64,000 bases of DNA from Gordonia polyisoprenivorans NBRC 16320 = JCM 10675. GTDB lineage: Bacteria; Actinomycetota; Actinomycetes; Mycobacteriales; Mycobacteriaceae. Shown here one piece after another: positions 43,243-51,487 of this stretch (its first letter is position 1; the number at the start of each line of letters is the position of its first letter). The translations under genes and the position numbers were made by a program. The notes beneath the pieces were generated by a model. That model saw nothing but the letters and a program-made list of their open reading frames with translations, did not search any database and had not been told where the DNA came from. The stretch lies in contig NZ_BAEI01000091.1 of assembly GCF_000241325.1 (NCBI RefSeq), forward strand, positions 1 to 64,000, read 5' to 3'.

Positions 43243-44487
43243 ATGAGCAGCAGGCGGTTGGTCGGCGAACAGGGAGAAGTCCGTGCGCTGGCACGACTGG
43301 GACTGAGCGAACTGGGCAAGGCCACCGTCGGGATCGCGCGGGTGCACCGTGCGACCTCGGCGGCGGTCTTCGGCACGCTCGACCTCGCGATCGGCAGGCC
43401 TGTCGCGCCGGTGCGCACCGTGCACGACGCGGTCAGTGAAGCGGTCTACACCTCGATCACCGGAGTGCTGGACTCGGCCACGATCGTCGCCGACGCGTTG
43501 CCCGAGACCGGGCCTCAGCCCACCAGGACCGTCCGTGGCGCGGCCATGATCGGCATTCTCGACGGACTCATCGGCGACGCCCTCGACGACGAACATTCCC
43601 CGCTGGCGCCGCAGATGGCTCCCCGTGTCGGCGGGTCGCCGGTCGCCGTGACCACCGACGGCTTGGCCGCCGCGTATCCGCGCGCCACCGGACACCTCGT
43701 CGTCTTCCTGCACGGGCTGATGGAGACCGAACACGCCTGGCGACTCGGTGGACGCCCGACCTATGGAGCGCGGCTCGTCGACGACATCGGTGCCACCGAG
43801 GTGCAGATCCGCTACAACACCGGCCGCCACATCAGCGACAACGGCGCGACCCTCGCCCGATTGCTGAGCGAGATGGTCCTGCTGTGGCCGGTGCCGGTCA
43901 CCCGCATCTCGCTCGTGGGGCATTCGATGGGCGGCCTCGTCATCCGCAGCGCGTGTCACCTCGGTACGAGCAACCGCGCGCCGTGGGTGCCGTTGGTGAC
44001 CGAGACGGTCAGTCTCGGCTCCCCGCACCTCGGTGCGCCCCTGGCACGGGGCGTGCACGCCGCGTCGTCGGCGTTGCGCATGCTGTCGGTGACCCGACCG
44101 TTCGGCGAGTTGTTGCGTCGGCGCAGTGCCGGCGTCCGAGATCTCTTCCACGGCAACGTCATCGCCGAGGATGGACCATCGGCGGATCCGGACGGCTGGT
44201 GGCAGGCGCCCGGCGCGGACGTCCCACTACTCGCCGGCGCCCGCCATCTGTTCGTCACGGCCTCCCTCTTCGGCAATCCACGCCACCCGCTCGGCCGCTT
44301 CATCGGTGACGGCCTGGTTCTGACGCCGAGCGGTCGAGGGTTCCATCGCTCCCGGCGGATCGGATTCCGCGACGAGGACGGCATGCATCTGGGCCGCGCG
44401 AACCATTTCACACTGCTCAACCACGACGATATCTACCTGTGGCTCCGTGACGGACTCCGTCCGCTGCGAGCACTCACTGCCGGCTAG
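43243..44487 (+). CDS. Alpha/beta-hydrolase (lipase-like, PGAP1-type)
   Basis: A 414-residue protein with a hydrolase domain from about residue 150. The oxyanion region is VVFLHGLMETEHAW (residues 153-166) and the nucleophile elbow GHSMGG has Ser228. ETVSLGSPHLGAPLARG follows, and a late His occurs in GRANHFTLLNHDD. The N-terminal 140 residues are helical with no catalytic motif. Triacylglycerol or acyl-ester hydrolysis is plausible; no signal peptide. The ATG at 43243 is preferred; GTG codons upstream lack conservation. Confidence 0.82.
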   Translation: MSSRRLVGEQGEVRALARLGLSELGKATVGIARVHRATSAAVFGTLDLAIGRPVAPVRTVHDAVSEAVYTSITGVLDSATIVADALPETGPQPTRTVRGAAMIGILDGLIGDALDDEHSPLAPQMAPRVGGSPVAVTTDGLAAAYPRATGHLVVFLHGLMETEHAWRLGGRPTYGARLVDDIGATEVQIRYNTGRHISDNGATLARLLSEMVLLWPVPVTRISLVGHSMGGLVIRSACHLGTSNRAPWVPLVTETVSLGSPHLGAPLARGVHAASSALRMLSVTRPFGELLRRRSAGVRDLFHGNVIAEDGPSADPDGWWQAPGADVPLLAGARHLFVTASLFGNPRHPLGRFIGDGLVLTPSGRGFHRSRRIGFRDEDGMHLGRANHFTLLNHDDIYLWLRDGLRPLRALTAG

Positions 44488-44509
44488 TCGAACAGATCAA
44501 TCGAACGAA

Positions 44510-46132
44510 TTGACGGATTTCTCTTGCGGTGACAGCCGCCGCCGACTACAGACCGACCTGGTGACGGTCACCGAGGAACACGAACGTGCCGCTCGGCGGA
44601 TGGAATCGGTGAGTCAGCCCGCACTGATCGAGGTCGAGAACCGCGGGGTGTACCGGAAGCTGGGTTTTCAGAACATCTCCGGCTTTCTCAGTCGCCGATT
44701 ACGGATCACCGACACCTTCCGTCGTAAACGACGGTTGCAGGCGTCGGGGCAGTTCACGACACCCACCGGTACGCCGCTATCGCCGTCGGCACCAACCCTG
44801 GCCGACGGTGTCGCCGACGGCGTTCTCGGCCCGGACCACGTCCACGCGGTCCTCGACGTGCTCGGCAAGATCCCGGTCGCATTGCCCGCCGAGGTCCACA
44901 CCGCAGCGGAGCAAACGCTGGGGCAACTGGCACGCGAACACACCCCCGCGGAGTTGGGGGTCCTCGGGCAACAACTGCTTGCCCGGGTCGATCCCGACGG
45001 CGAGCTGACCGAACCCGCCGACCGGGCCCGGCAACGGCAACTATGGTTGGGACGTCAAGACGCCCAACAGATGTCGGTGATCAAAGGCCGCCTGGACCCG
45101 GCCACCCGCGCGATGTTCGACGTGGTGTTGGCGTCATGGGCGGCCAAAGGCGTCAACAATCCCGACGACGAGCACTCCCCGCACGGATCCGTCCACGATG
45201 CCGACCCGGACGTGGTGGAGGCCGCGGCCCAACGCGATACACGCGCCACCGCGCAACGCCAGCATGATGCGTTCCGTGCCCTGCTCCACGCCACCCTCGA
45301 CGGCGGGTTGCTGGGTAAGAGTCATCGGGGTCTGCCGCCGCAGTTGATCGTGTCGATCACCTCCCAGGAATTACGCGAGCAGGCCGGTCTCGGACGTACC
45401 GCCACCGGTACGACACTGCCGATCGGTGCCGTGGTGGAGGTGGCGGCACGGGCGCAACAGTATTTGGCGGTGTACGCCGATCATTCGTCGGAGATCTTGT
45501 ATTTCGGGCAAGCCCGTCGGTTCGCCTCACGGGGGCAGCGGCTGGCCCTGGCCGATTCCTACGGGGGCTGTTCGCATCCGGACTGTTCGGCGCCGATGGT
45601 GCATGTCGAAATCCACCACGCCGCCCGTGACTATGCGCGGGGCGGGAACACCGACATCCACGATCTCGCCCCGGCGTGCGGCGTGCACAACCGCATGGTC
45701 GGCCCCGACACCGGCCAGTACACCACCGAACTGATCCGCAGTGGCCCCGACGCCGGACGCTTCGGCTGGCGACTCAACACCGAACCCGGACAGCCACAGA
45801 ATCCGTTGCGGGTCAACCGATTCTTTCGGATCGACCGGACGTTTCGGGCCGCGGTCGAACACATCCGAGACGCGGCCGGCATACCGGCCGACCCGCCCTC
45901 ACCACCGGTATCGAGGTGCGAAGCCCGCCTCGATACCGGGGTACAGCGAGTCGTGCACCGCGAAGCCAACAGCCAACACGGCCACCGACGGACCGGCCCA
46001 CACGATCACCCACCACCCGGACTGGGGCCACCAGGACTGAGTCCACCCGGGCTGGGTCCACCCGACCGTCATCGACCACAGGCACCACGAGGCGACATCA
46101 ACTACTTCCTCGCCCACCCCGACGCAGCCTGA
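44510..46132 (+). CDS. DUF222/13E12-repeat HNH endonuclease domain protein
   Basis: About 540 residues: an N-terminal DUF222 helical domain, then an HNH motif near the C-terminus (YGGCSHPDCSAPMVHVEIHHA, then NTDIHDLAPACGVHNRMV) with the expected Cys pairs, His-His and Asn. This family, related to REP13E12 of mycobacteria, is abundant in actinomycetes and of uncertain role, probably DNA cleavage. The tail carries repeats of the type G-L-G-P-P. The start is uncertain: TTG 44510, GTG 44561 and ATG 44600 are all in frame; I chose the longest that does not overlap the hydrolase. Confidence 0.83.
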   Translation: MTDFSCGDSRRRLQTDLVTVTEEHERAARRMESVSQPALIEVENRGVYRKLGFQNISGFLSRRLRITDTFRRKRRLQASGQFTTPTGTPLSPSAPTLADGVADGVLGPDHVHAVLDVLGKIPVALPAEVHTAAEQTLGQLAREHTPAELGVLGQQLLARVDPDGELTEPADRARQRQLWLGRQDAQQMSVIKGRLDPATRAMFDVVLASWAAKGVNNPDDEHSPHGSVHDADPDVVEAAAQRDTRATAQRQHDAFRALLHATLDGGLLGKSHRGLPPQLIVSITSQELREQAGLGRTATGTTLPIGAVVEVAARAQQYLAVYADHSSEILYFGQARRFASRGQRLALADSYGGCSHPDCSAPMVHVEIHHAARDYARGGNTDIHDLAPACGVHNRMVGPDTGQYTTELIRSGPDAGRFGWRLNTEPGQPQNPLRVNRFFRIDRTFRAAVEHIRDAAGIPADPPSPPVSRCEARLDTGVQRVVHREANSQHGHRRTGPHDHPPPGLGPPGLSPPGLGPPDRHRPQAPRGDINYFLAHPDAA

Positions 46133-46167
46133 CCAGACCAACGATCCAACAACCACACACACGCGAA

Positions 46168-46199
46168 GTCACCGGCACACCACAACGGACGCCGGTGAC
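46168..46199. terminator. Inverted repeat after the HNH gene
   Basis: GTCACCGGC (46168-46176) and GCCGGTGAC (46191-46199) form a perfect 9-bp stem with a 14-base A/C-rich loop, 36 bp after the HNH stop. No U-run follows. The rest of the gap to the next gene has nothing recognisable. Confidence 0.5.
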
Positions 46200-46296
46200 C
46201 TCGCCATGCGTTGATGACGGGGCACACCTCTGCGCCATCCTCGAATCCGGCGGAGCGGCTTGACCTTCAGGTAGGTCGAGGTCCGATGATGTCCCG

Positions 46297-47415
46297 GTGA
46301 CCAATTCGGAGATGATGTCGATCGGGGCGTTCGCCGATGCGTGCGGCCTGACGACGAGCGCCCTACGTTTCTACGACGACGCCGGGCTACTGCGGCCAGA
46401 TCGGGTCGATCCAGGCTCGGGCTACCGCTGGTACACCCCGGGCCAATGTGACCGTGCGGTCCTGGTTCGACGCCTACGAGAAATCGGCATGCCCATCGTG
46501 GGGGTGCGGAAGATGCTCGACTCCGCACCGCTCGATGCCAAGCGTTGTCTCGACGATTACCTCGCGGAGATCATCGGCGCGGCCGAAGCCGCACGGTCGA
46601 CTGCCTCGCTCATCAAGGCACAGTGGGACATTCAGCCAGAACCCGGTGTGACGACGATCAGTGGAGCGATGTTTGCCGCCGCGACCGACCAGGTTCTCAC
46701 CACCACGGCATGCGACGCGGAGTTCGCCGTCCTCAGCGGCGTTCGCGTGGAGATCGAAAACGGGGCTCTCACAATGAGTGCCACCGATCGCTTTCGGCTC
46801 ACGACTCGGTCGCTCGTCGCCGGGCAGACGGGCGCGACGTGTGCGGGCACGGTCCACGCAGACGACCTGCGCCGGTGCCTGGCCGATCTCCGACACTCCC
46901 CTGTCGTTGAGCTGACTGTCGACGACGACGGCCTCACGATCACGCTTCCCGGCGGACGCCGGCGTCACTGCCGATTGATCGACGACACCTTCCCGGATCA
47001 TCGTGCGCTGCTCGGGGCGCTGCCGACTCCGACGACAACGATGCTGACGTCGAGGACCGGACTGCTCGACGCACTCGAGCGCGGCCCCGCAGAATTCGTC
47101 GAGATGCAGATCGATGAGGGGCGGATCGCCCTTCGCCCGTACCCGTGCCCGTCCGACGACGACTCCGACTCTGGCACCGCAGAGCTCGGCGACGAGATGC
47201 GCCTGGTGGCCGAGGTGACAGGTGTAGCGCTGACCCTCTGGTTCGAGATGACGACGCTCTATCCGGCGATCAGCACCGCGATCGGCGCGGACGTGCTCGT
47301 CGAACTCCGCGGCAGAGATCAGCCCGCCACGATCCGCTCGGCCGATCGTGGCGAACTGACCACACTGGTGATGCCGGTCAGGAACCCTGCGTCCGCCGGC
47401 CGGGTCGCGTCCTGA
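46297..47415 (+). CDS. MerR family regulator fused to a DNA-polymerase-III beta-clamp-like region
   Basis: A 372-residue fusion. Residues 7-75 are a MerR HTH (SIGAFADACGLTTSALRFYDDAGLL, SGYRWYTPGQ, LREIGMPIVGVRKML). From about 118 the sequence follows sliding-clamp domains 2 and 3: ISGAMFAAATDQVLTTTACDAEFAVLSGV, SATDRFRLTTRSL (residues 161-173, compare ATDRYRLA of DnaN), and later LLDALERGPAEFVEMQI and LPTPTTTML. The final clamp signature is degenerate (TLVMPVRNP). The clamp part may sense ligands or bind DNA. A GTG start at 46297 is used; no close target gene. Confidence 0.8.
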   Translation: MTNSEMMSIGAFADACGLTTSALRFYDDAGLLRPDRVDPGSGYRWYTPGQCDRAVLVRRLREIGMPIVGVRKMLDSAPLDAKRCLDDYLAEIIGAAEAARSTASLIKAQWDIQPEPGVTTISGAMFAAATDQVLTTTACDAEFAVLSGVRVEIENGALTMSATDRFRLTTRSLVAGQTGATCAGTVHADDLRRCLADLRHSPVVELTVDDDGLTITLPGGRRRHCRLIDDTFPDHRALLGALPTPTTTMLTSRTGLLDALERGPAEFVEMQIDEGRIALRPYPCPSDDDSDSGTAELGDEMRLVAEVTGVALTLWFEMTTLYPAISTAIGADVLVELRGRDQPATIRSADRGELTTLVMPVRNPASAGRVAS

Positions 47416-47448
47416 CCTTCGGGAGCAACGCATAGCCGGGCGCCGCAC

Positions 47449-47823
47449 TCAGCCGACCGGGTCGAGAACCACCCGCACCGACACCGAACCCTTCTCGTCG
47501 CGTGTCGCGACGGCATGTCCTGTCCGCTCGGCGCCGTCGAGCAGCAGCGACAGCGGTCCACCGTTCCCGGTGAAGTTGCGCCACCACTTCTTCTTGTCCG
47601 GCAGCGCCACTCCGATCAGGACGGTGTCACGAGGTGCCCCTCCCTCGGAGGTCGCAGTGCCGTGTCGATACGCGACCGGCAGCCGGAACGTGGCGCCCGA
47701 CCGACGGCCGGTGTAGGTCACCACGGTCATCGACCTGCCCAGTGCCGGACCGACGACCGGTAATCCGAACAGCGGGATGACCGCTTTGTTGGTCATGGCT
47801 GCTGCGGAGGTGAACAGGCTCAT
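47449..47823 (-). CDS. Deazaflavin-dependent nitroreductase/quinone reductase family protein (Ddn-like)
   Basis: A 124-residue split-barrel protein resembling the DUF385/Ddn family of F420H2-dependent reductases. It has the start TNKAVIPLFGLPVVGPALGRSMTVVTYTGRRSG, then DTVLIGVALPDKKKWWRNFTGNGGPLSLLLDG, which contains the K-x-W-W-R-N conserved in the family. These enzymes reduce quinones or nitro compounds using F420. The ATG overlaps the stop of the upstream VOC gene as ATGA, making it the last gene of a three-gene operon. Confidence 0.8.
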   Translation of the reverse strand: MSLFTSAAAMTNKAVIPLFGLPVVGPALGRSMTVVTYTGRRSGATFRLPVAYRHGTATSEGGAPRDTVLIGVALPDKKKWWRNFTGNGGPLSLLLDGAERTGHAVATRDEKGSVSVRVVLDPVG

Positions 47824-48692
47824 CGGGCTCCTTCGTCGTGGACGGATGCGGCACGGCGCGGGTGGTCAGTGCCGATGACGGTCGAACGGCCGATGATGAT
47901 CGAACGCGTCGCAAGGGCATCGTCGTTGATGGTGGCCACCTTGGTACCCGGTTTGCGGCCGTCTCGGACCTCGGAGATGCCGACCCCGGCGTCGGTCAGG
48001 CGACGATGGGTAGCCCCAATGTCGGTGCTCCCCCACGCAATACCCCATAGGCGGATGGGCTCGTCGGCGGGCGCGCTGTCGGGGACGACGACTTCCACGA
48101 CGAGATCGCCTCGGCGGAAGAACAACTGTCGCAGACCGTCGACGACTCGGCGGTCGAGCCGGAAATCCAGTCCGAGCGTGGCACCGAACAGCGCGACCGC
48201 GTGATTGCGATCGGGGCTGGAGAACACGAGATGATCGATACCGGCGATGTCGGCGGCAACCTCGGGCGCCGACACGGTCAGCCCGCGATCGGCCACCGGG
48301 TCGGCCGGGGTGACACCGAAGGGCAACGTGTCGACATGCCACTCCCCGCGCACGTCATCTCCCGTCGGTGCCGTCAGCTCCAGACCGCGCCGCCGGAGTA
48401 GGCGCACATGACCGTCGGCGTCGGGGACTCCGAAGAGTACTCGGTGCTGATCACCAGATGTACTGGGCCGCAATCGGATTCGAGCAGCGAACACGCCGAT
48501 GTCGTCGGTGGGCTGCGACAGACCGAGCAGCCTTGCATATGCCGCGGCCGATGCGTCGACGTCGGGCGTGCCGAGATCGACAACGGCAACCGGGTCGTGC
48601 GGTCCGGTCGGTGCCGTGGCGGTGGGTCCGGTCTCGATCCCGCTCGGGACGTCGGTGTCGGCGTCATGGGCCATCGGAGAAATGCTCCTCAT
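47820..48692 (-). CDS. Two-domain VOC family protein
   Basis: A 290-residue protein with two VOC modules: VAVVDLGTPDVDASAAAYARLLG and the second IAGIDHLVFSSPDRNHAVALFGATLGLDFRLDRRV, the latter with D-H-L-V-F in the metal-ligand position and E in LVVEVVVPD. It ends with GIAWGSTDIGATHRRLTDAG, a dioxygenase/lyase-like pattern. I used the ATG at 48692, whose ATGA overlaps the previous stop; the ATG at 48674 with GAGGAG ahead is equally good. Substrate unknown; coupled to the Ddn-like reductase downstream. Confidence 0.8.
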   Translation of the reverse strand: MRSISPMAHDADTDVPSGIETGPTATAPTGPHDPVAVVDLGTPDVDASAAAYARLLGLSQPTDDIGVFAARIRLRPSTSGDQHRVLFGVPDADGHVRLLRRRGLELTAPTGDDVRGEWHVDTLPFGVTPADPVADRGLTVSAPEVAADIAGIDHLVFSSPDRNHAVALFGATLGLDFRLDRRVVDGLRQLFFRRGDLVVEVVVPDSAPADEPIRLWGIAWGSTDIGATHRRLTDAGVGISEVRDGRKPGTKVATINDDALATRSIIIGRSTVIGTDHPRRAASVHDEGAR

Positions 48693-48997
48693 CGTCTGTG
48701 TCGGCCGCGACGGCCGCGCGGGGGTCGGGGTGGCTCCTCGCGCGGCGGGCTGCTGGTGATGTGCCACGACCCGCAGTCACAGCGATAACACCGCAGCGTC
48801 GGCGCACGCCGACCGACCTGCCGTATCCGGCCGATCCCCTCGATGGCTGCCGCCTCCGAACCGAAGGCGTCCTTGTACGGCGTCGGACAGTCCCGATACA
48901 CCGGCGCCGGACGCCGTCGACGCCGCGGGGTCAGGTCTGTCCGCGCCTCCACACCTCGATAGAACTGCTCGAGGTCGTCGTCGGAGAAAGGCGTCAT
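48689..48997 (-). CDS. Small Cys-containing hypothetical protein
   Basis: A 102-residue basic protein. MTPFSDDDLEQFYRGVEA is followed by an Arg-rich segment (RRRRRPAPVY), then FGSEAAAIEGIGRIR and a putative Zn knuckle CYRCDCGSWHITS. A similar C-x-C-G-x-W-H motif is common in small actinobacterial and phage proteins. The tail is Pro/Arg-rich. Its stop overlaps the VOC start. Function not assigned; nucleic-acid binding would suit the charge and knuckle. Confidence 0.65.
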   Translation of the reverse strand: MTPFSDDDLEQFYRGVEARTDLTPRRRRRPAPVYRDCPTPYKDAFGSEAAAIEGIGRIRQVGRRAPTLRCYRCDCGSWHITSSPPREEPPRPPRGRRGRHRR

Positions 48998-49152
48998 CAC
49001 TGCACCACCACCGATCTGCGACGGCGCGTCGACCTCTTCTGTCGGTCGCAAGCATCCGGGTGGTTGCCTGATCGGGTGGGCACATACCCAGCCTGCCATC
49101 CTCCTCGGCGTGACGTCGCGTCAGCGCGCCGAGCGCTCGGCGTGTTATCGGC

Positions 49153-49383
49153 TCAGCGCGCCATCCACAACCGCCGGCGGATCACCTGGCGCATCCGCCG
49201 CAATTCGGAGTTGCTCAGTCCGCTCGGCGGTGCCTCGTCGACGAGCTGATCGACCTGCGCGAAGAAGTCACGATCGGTCAGCCCGAACTGCTCGGTGATC
49301 TCACGGGACGAGCCACCGCCCAATGTGTACCAACTCGTCTCGAAGTCGATCATCTGCTGCTGCTTGTTGTTGATCACTGTCAT
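49153..49383 (-). CDS. DUF3263 family protein
   Basis: A 76-residue basic helical protein: MIDFETSWYTLGGGSSREITEQFGLTDRDFFAQVDQLVDE, then SNSELRRMRQVIRRRLWMAR. This is the DUF3263 pattern, in which FETSWW, GLSxxEFF and MRRVIRRRLW-like segments are conserved in Mycobacteriales. The short three-helix shape with I-x-E-x-F-G-L resembles a DNA-binding helix-turn-helix, but no role is known. The ATG at 49383 is the only start that fits; the sequence upstream in frame is not protein-like. Confidence 0.82.
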   Translation of the reverse strand: MTVINNKQQQMIDFETSWYTLGGGSSREITEQFGLTDRDFFAQVDQLVDEAPPSGLSNSELRRMRQVIRRRLWMAR

Positions 49384-49695
49384 GGTGCCGCCCAACCATC
49401 GTGGTGTTTCCGTGCGCACAGAACACTCTCGGTCTTGGCTCGGCCGAGAATGTTGCAGGAGTGCGGTTGACGTCCTTTGTACACCGCGACGGTGACCGAG
49501 GGCAGTCATTTGTGCACCGACGAGGTTAATCCCCGCGAGCTCTTTCCACAGGTATCGAAACACCGTGTCGCAGTGGACGACTACGTCGGTCTTTCTCGCC
49601 GTGGCGGACGTGCCGGAAATGTCTCGACGGACCGATCTCTCATCGCGGGGTCAAGGGTCGCGACGACGTCGCCGGGACCGGTCCGATCCGCTGTG
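49384..49695. other. 312-bp intergenic region
   Basis: No gene seen. It contains the perfect palindrome CTCGGCCGAG (49439-49448) and two direct repeats TTTGTRCACCG (49476-49486 and 49509-49519) spaced 33 bp apart, about three helical turns. The promoter of the DUF3263 gene should lie here on the minus strand. None of these can be assigned to a regulator. Confidence 0.5.
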
Positions 49696-50526
49696 CTACG
49701 CGTCGTATCGGGGAACCACCGCGTATACGGTCAGTTCCCGGGGAACGCCCTTGGCCTTGAAACGGCGGCGTCGGCGGCGGGCATAGCGCTGCGGATCGAC
49801 GCTCTCGAGGGTCGCGTCGCTGATGAGCAGTTCACCCGCCCCGGCGGCACCGGCAACGCGTGCCGCGATATTGACGTCGACGCCGACGAAGTCGTCGCCG
49901 ACCGCGCGAGGTGTACCGGTGTGCAGGCCGGCCCGCAGCTGAGGACGGTAGCCGTCGATCGTGAGTGCGCTGACCGCACCGATCGCCTCGTAGGCGGCCA
50001 CGATCGCCTCGTCGGGATCGGTGAACATCGCCATCACCCCGTCCCCGAGGTTCTTGACGATCCGGCCGCCGTGCTGCCGGACCACCTGCTCGGTCGCGGT
50101 GTTCACTTCTCGCAGAAGTCGCAACACCTGATCATCGCCGGCTGCGAGAGCCCAGGTGGAGAACGCCACGAGGTCGGTGAACAGGATGGTCACGTCGACC
50201 GGTGTGTCCGCGGAGTGCCCGCGCCGCCGGGTCACCGATTGCCAGGCCTGTACCGCAGCGAGACCCAACTCTCTGGTTGCACTTGGCTTTTCAGGTCTGG
50301 CGTCAGCGATCAACCGGGCCAATCGGTCCGACGGTCGGGAGTCGGTGATCGATGGTGGTGCGTCCGGCAGCAACCTGCGGACCGCGCGGATCGCCCGGAT
50401 GCCGGTGGAATTGGCGTCGGCGCGGGCGAGAGCATCTGCGGCGCGGGCACTCAGCGGTGCCGGTTCGGGACCCGATGGCGGTTCGGGATTCGGGTCGGAT
50501 GAATCGGGGGCGTCGCCGGCGTTCAC
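49696..50526 (-). CDS. Class III adenylate cyclase
   Basis: A 276-residue soluble cyclase. Metal-binding Asp are D118 (LFTDLV) and D162 (NLGDGVM), purine-specifying K158 and D212, and transition-state N219 and R223 (VNIAARV). All six canonical residues are present, so activity with ATP is expected. The N-terminal 100 residues are Pro/Ala-rich then helical, with no membrane segment. GTG at 50526 overlaps the stop of the small Zn-binding protein (GTGA), so the two are co-translated. Confidence 0.88.
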   Translation of the reverse strand: MNAGDAPDSSDPNPEPPSGPEPAPLSARAADALARADANSTGIRAIRAVRRLLPDAPPSITDSRPSDRLARLIADARPEKPSATRELGLAAVQAWQSVTRRRGHSADTPVDVTILFTDLVAFSTWALAAGDDQVLRLLREVNTATEQVVRQHGGRIVKNLGDGVMAMFTDPDEAIVAAYEAIGAVSALTIDGYRPQLRAGLHTGTPRAVGDDFVGVDVNIAARVAGAAGAGELLISDATLESVDPQRYARRRRRRFKAKGVPRELTVYAVVPRYDA

Positions 50527-50888
50527 CGCAGTCGCTCCGCGTCTCGCGCCAAGGACAGCAGCTCGTCGGCGAGACCGGACAGAGTGGCGCGGTCGGCGTC
50601 TTCGCCCACCGCGGTGGCGAGGTCCTCGGCGGCACATCGCAGGGCGAACATCCGGTCCCCGAACTCCGCGACCTCGGCCGACGACAAGATCACCGCATCG
50701 TCGGGAATAGAAGTACCCGCCACGAGCGCTCTCTGTTCGTACGCCCGCTGTCGACATGACCGTTTGCAGTACTTGCGTCGCCGACCCATCTCGGAATCGG
50801 CCATGGCCGAGCCGCACCACGCGCACGCGTAGGTTCGCCGGGAACGGGTCGCATCCACGGCACAGACCGTACCGTGCGCGGTACTCAT
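50523..50888 (-). CDS. Small Zn-binding hypothetical protein
   Basis: A 121-residue protein (ATG at 50888; another ATG at 50921 would add 11 residues). An N-terminal Zn-ribbon-like part has YACAWCGSAM then RRRKYCKRSCRQRAYEQRA, giving four Cys as C-x2-C and C-x3-C. The C-terminal half is helical (VAEFGDRMFALRCAAEDLATAVGED, LADELLSLARDAERLR). It resembles small C4-finger nucleic-acid-binding proteins. Coupled to the cyclase and divergent from rbpA. Function not assigned. Confidence 0.75.
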   Translation of the reverse strand: MSTAHGTVCAVDATRSRRTYACAWCGSAMADSEMGRRRKYCKRSCRQRAYEQRALVAGTSIPDDAVILSSAEVAEFGDRMFALRCAAEDLATAVGEDADRATLSGLADELLSLARDAERLR

Positions 50889-50944
50889 CGCGACACAAGC
50901 CGCGCGCGGTGTCGCGTGCATCGGGCGTCACGGATCAAGAAGAG

Positions 50945-50950
50945 TAGAAT
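50945..50950 (+). promoter_or_regulatory. Candidate -10 element for rbpA
   Basis: TAGAAT matches the actinobacterial -10 consensus TANNNT and lies 58 bp before the rbpA ATG. The -35 region is weak, as is usual when RbpA-like activators assist the polymerase. Prediction by eye only. Confidence 0.4.
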
Positions 50951-51007
50951 GGTTCTGTTCAGCAGCTGGTTTGGTCAGCGAGCAAGCCGAGAGGAAAGCA
51001 GTAGCAA

Positions 51008-51352
51008 ATGGCAGATCGAGTACTTCGGGGTAGCCGCCTCGGTGCGGTGAGCTACGAAACCGATCGTGATCACGATCTCGCGCCGCGGCGGATTGTCCAA
51101 TACCGCACCGACAACGGGGAGATCTTCGACGTCCCGTTCGCCGACGACGCCGAGGTGCCGTCGAAGTGGCCGTGCAAGAACGGCATGGAGGGCACCATCC
51201 TCGAGGGCGCCGAGCCCGAGGAGAAGAAGGGCAAGCCGCCGCGCACCCACTGGGACATGTTGCTCGAGCGGCGCAGCGAGGAAGAGCTCGAGGTCCTGCT
51301 CAATGAGCGCCTCGACCTGCTCAAGCAGCGCCGTCGCGGAGCGACGAATTGA
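51008..51352 (+). CDS. rbpA: RNA polymerase-binding protein RbpA
   Basis: A 114-residue protein matching RbpA along its whole length: MADRVLRGSRLGAVSYETDR (N-terminal tail contacting promoter and RNAP), the core barrel with PFADDAEVPSKWPCKNG, and the C-terminal sigma-interaction domain THWDMLLERRSEEELEVLLNERL. It stabilises open complexes of the primary sigma factor. The start ATG follows GAGAGGAAAG. Adjacent convergent ppm and lnt are the conserved neighbours in Mycobacteriales. Its last codons and stop form the first unit of a tandem repeat. Confidence 0.97.
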   Translation: MADRVLRGSRLGAVSYETDRDHDLAPRRIVQYRTDNGEIFDVPFADDAEVPSKWPCKNGMEGTILEGAEPEEKKGKPPRTHWDMLLERRSEEELEVLLNERLDLLKQRRRGATN

Positions 51353-51465
51353 TCGAGCGCCGCGGAGCGACGAATTGATCGAGCTCTGCGGAGCGACGAA
51401 TTGATCGAGCGCTGCGGGGCGACGAATTGATTGAGCTCTGGGGGGCGACGAACTGATCATCTGAT
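51336..51465. repeat. Five 26-bp tandem repeats starting inside the rbpA 3' end
   Basis: The units at 51336, 51362, 51388, 51414 and 51440 follow GCGGAGCGACGAATTGATCG plus six more bases. Units alternate in the last bases (AGCGCC, AGCTCT, AGCGCT, AGCTCT) and the fifth is degenerate. Unit 1 encodes the final R-G-A-T-N and TGA stop of rbpA, so the stop-bearing gene end has been copied downstream. The strong terminator follows 23 bp later. Confidence 0.92.
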
Positions 51466-51487
51466 CATCGCCGACTCAGGCATACAG

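Noticed and set aside
51336..51465. 26-bp array as a CRISPR
   Set aside because: The units are head to tail with no spacers and start within the rbpA coding sequence.
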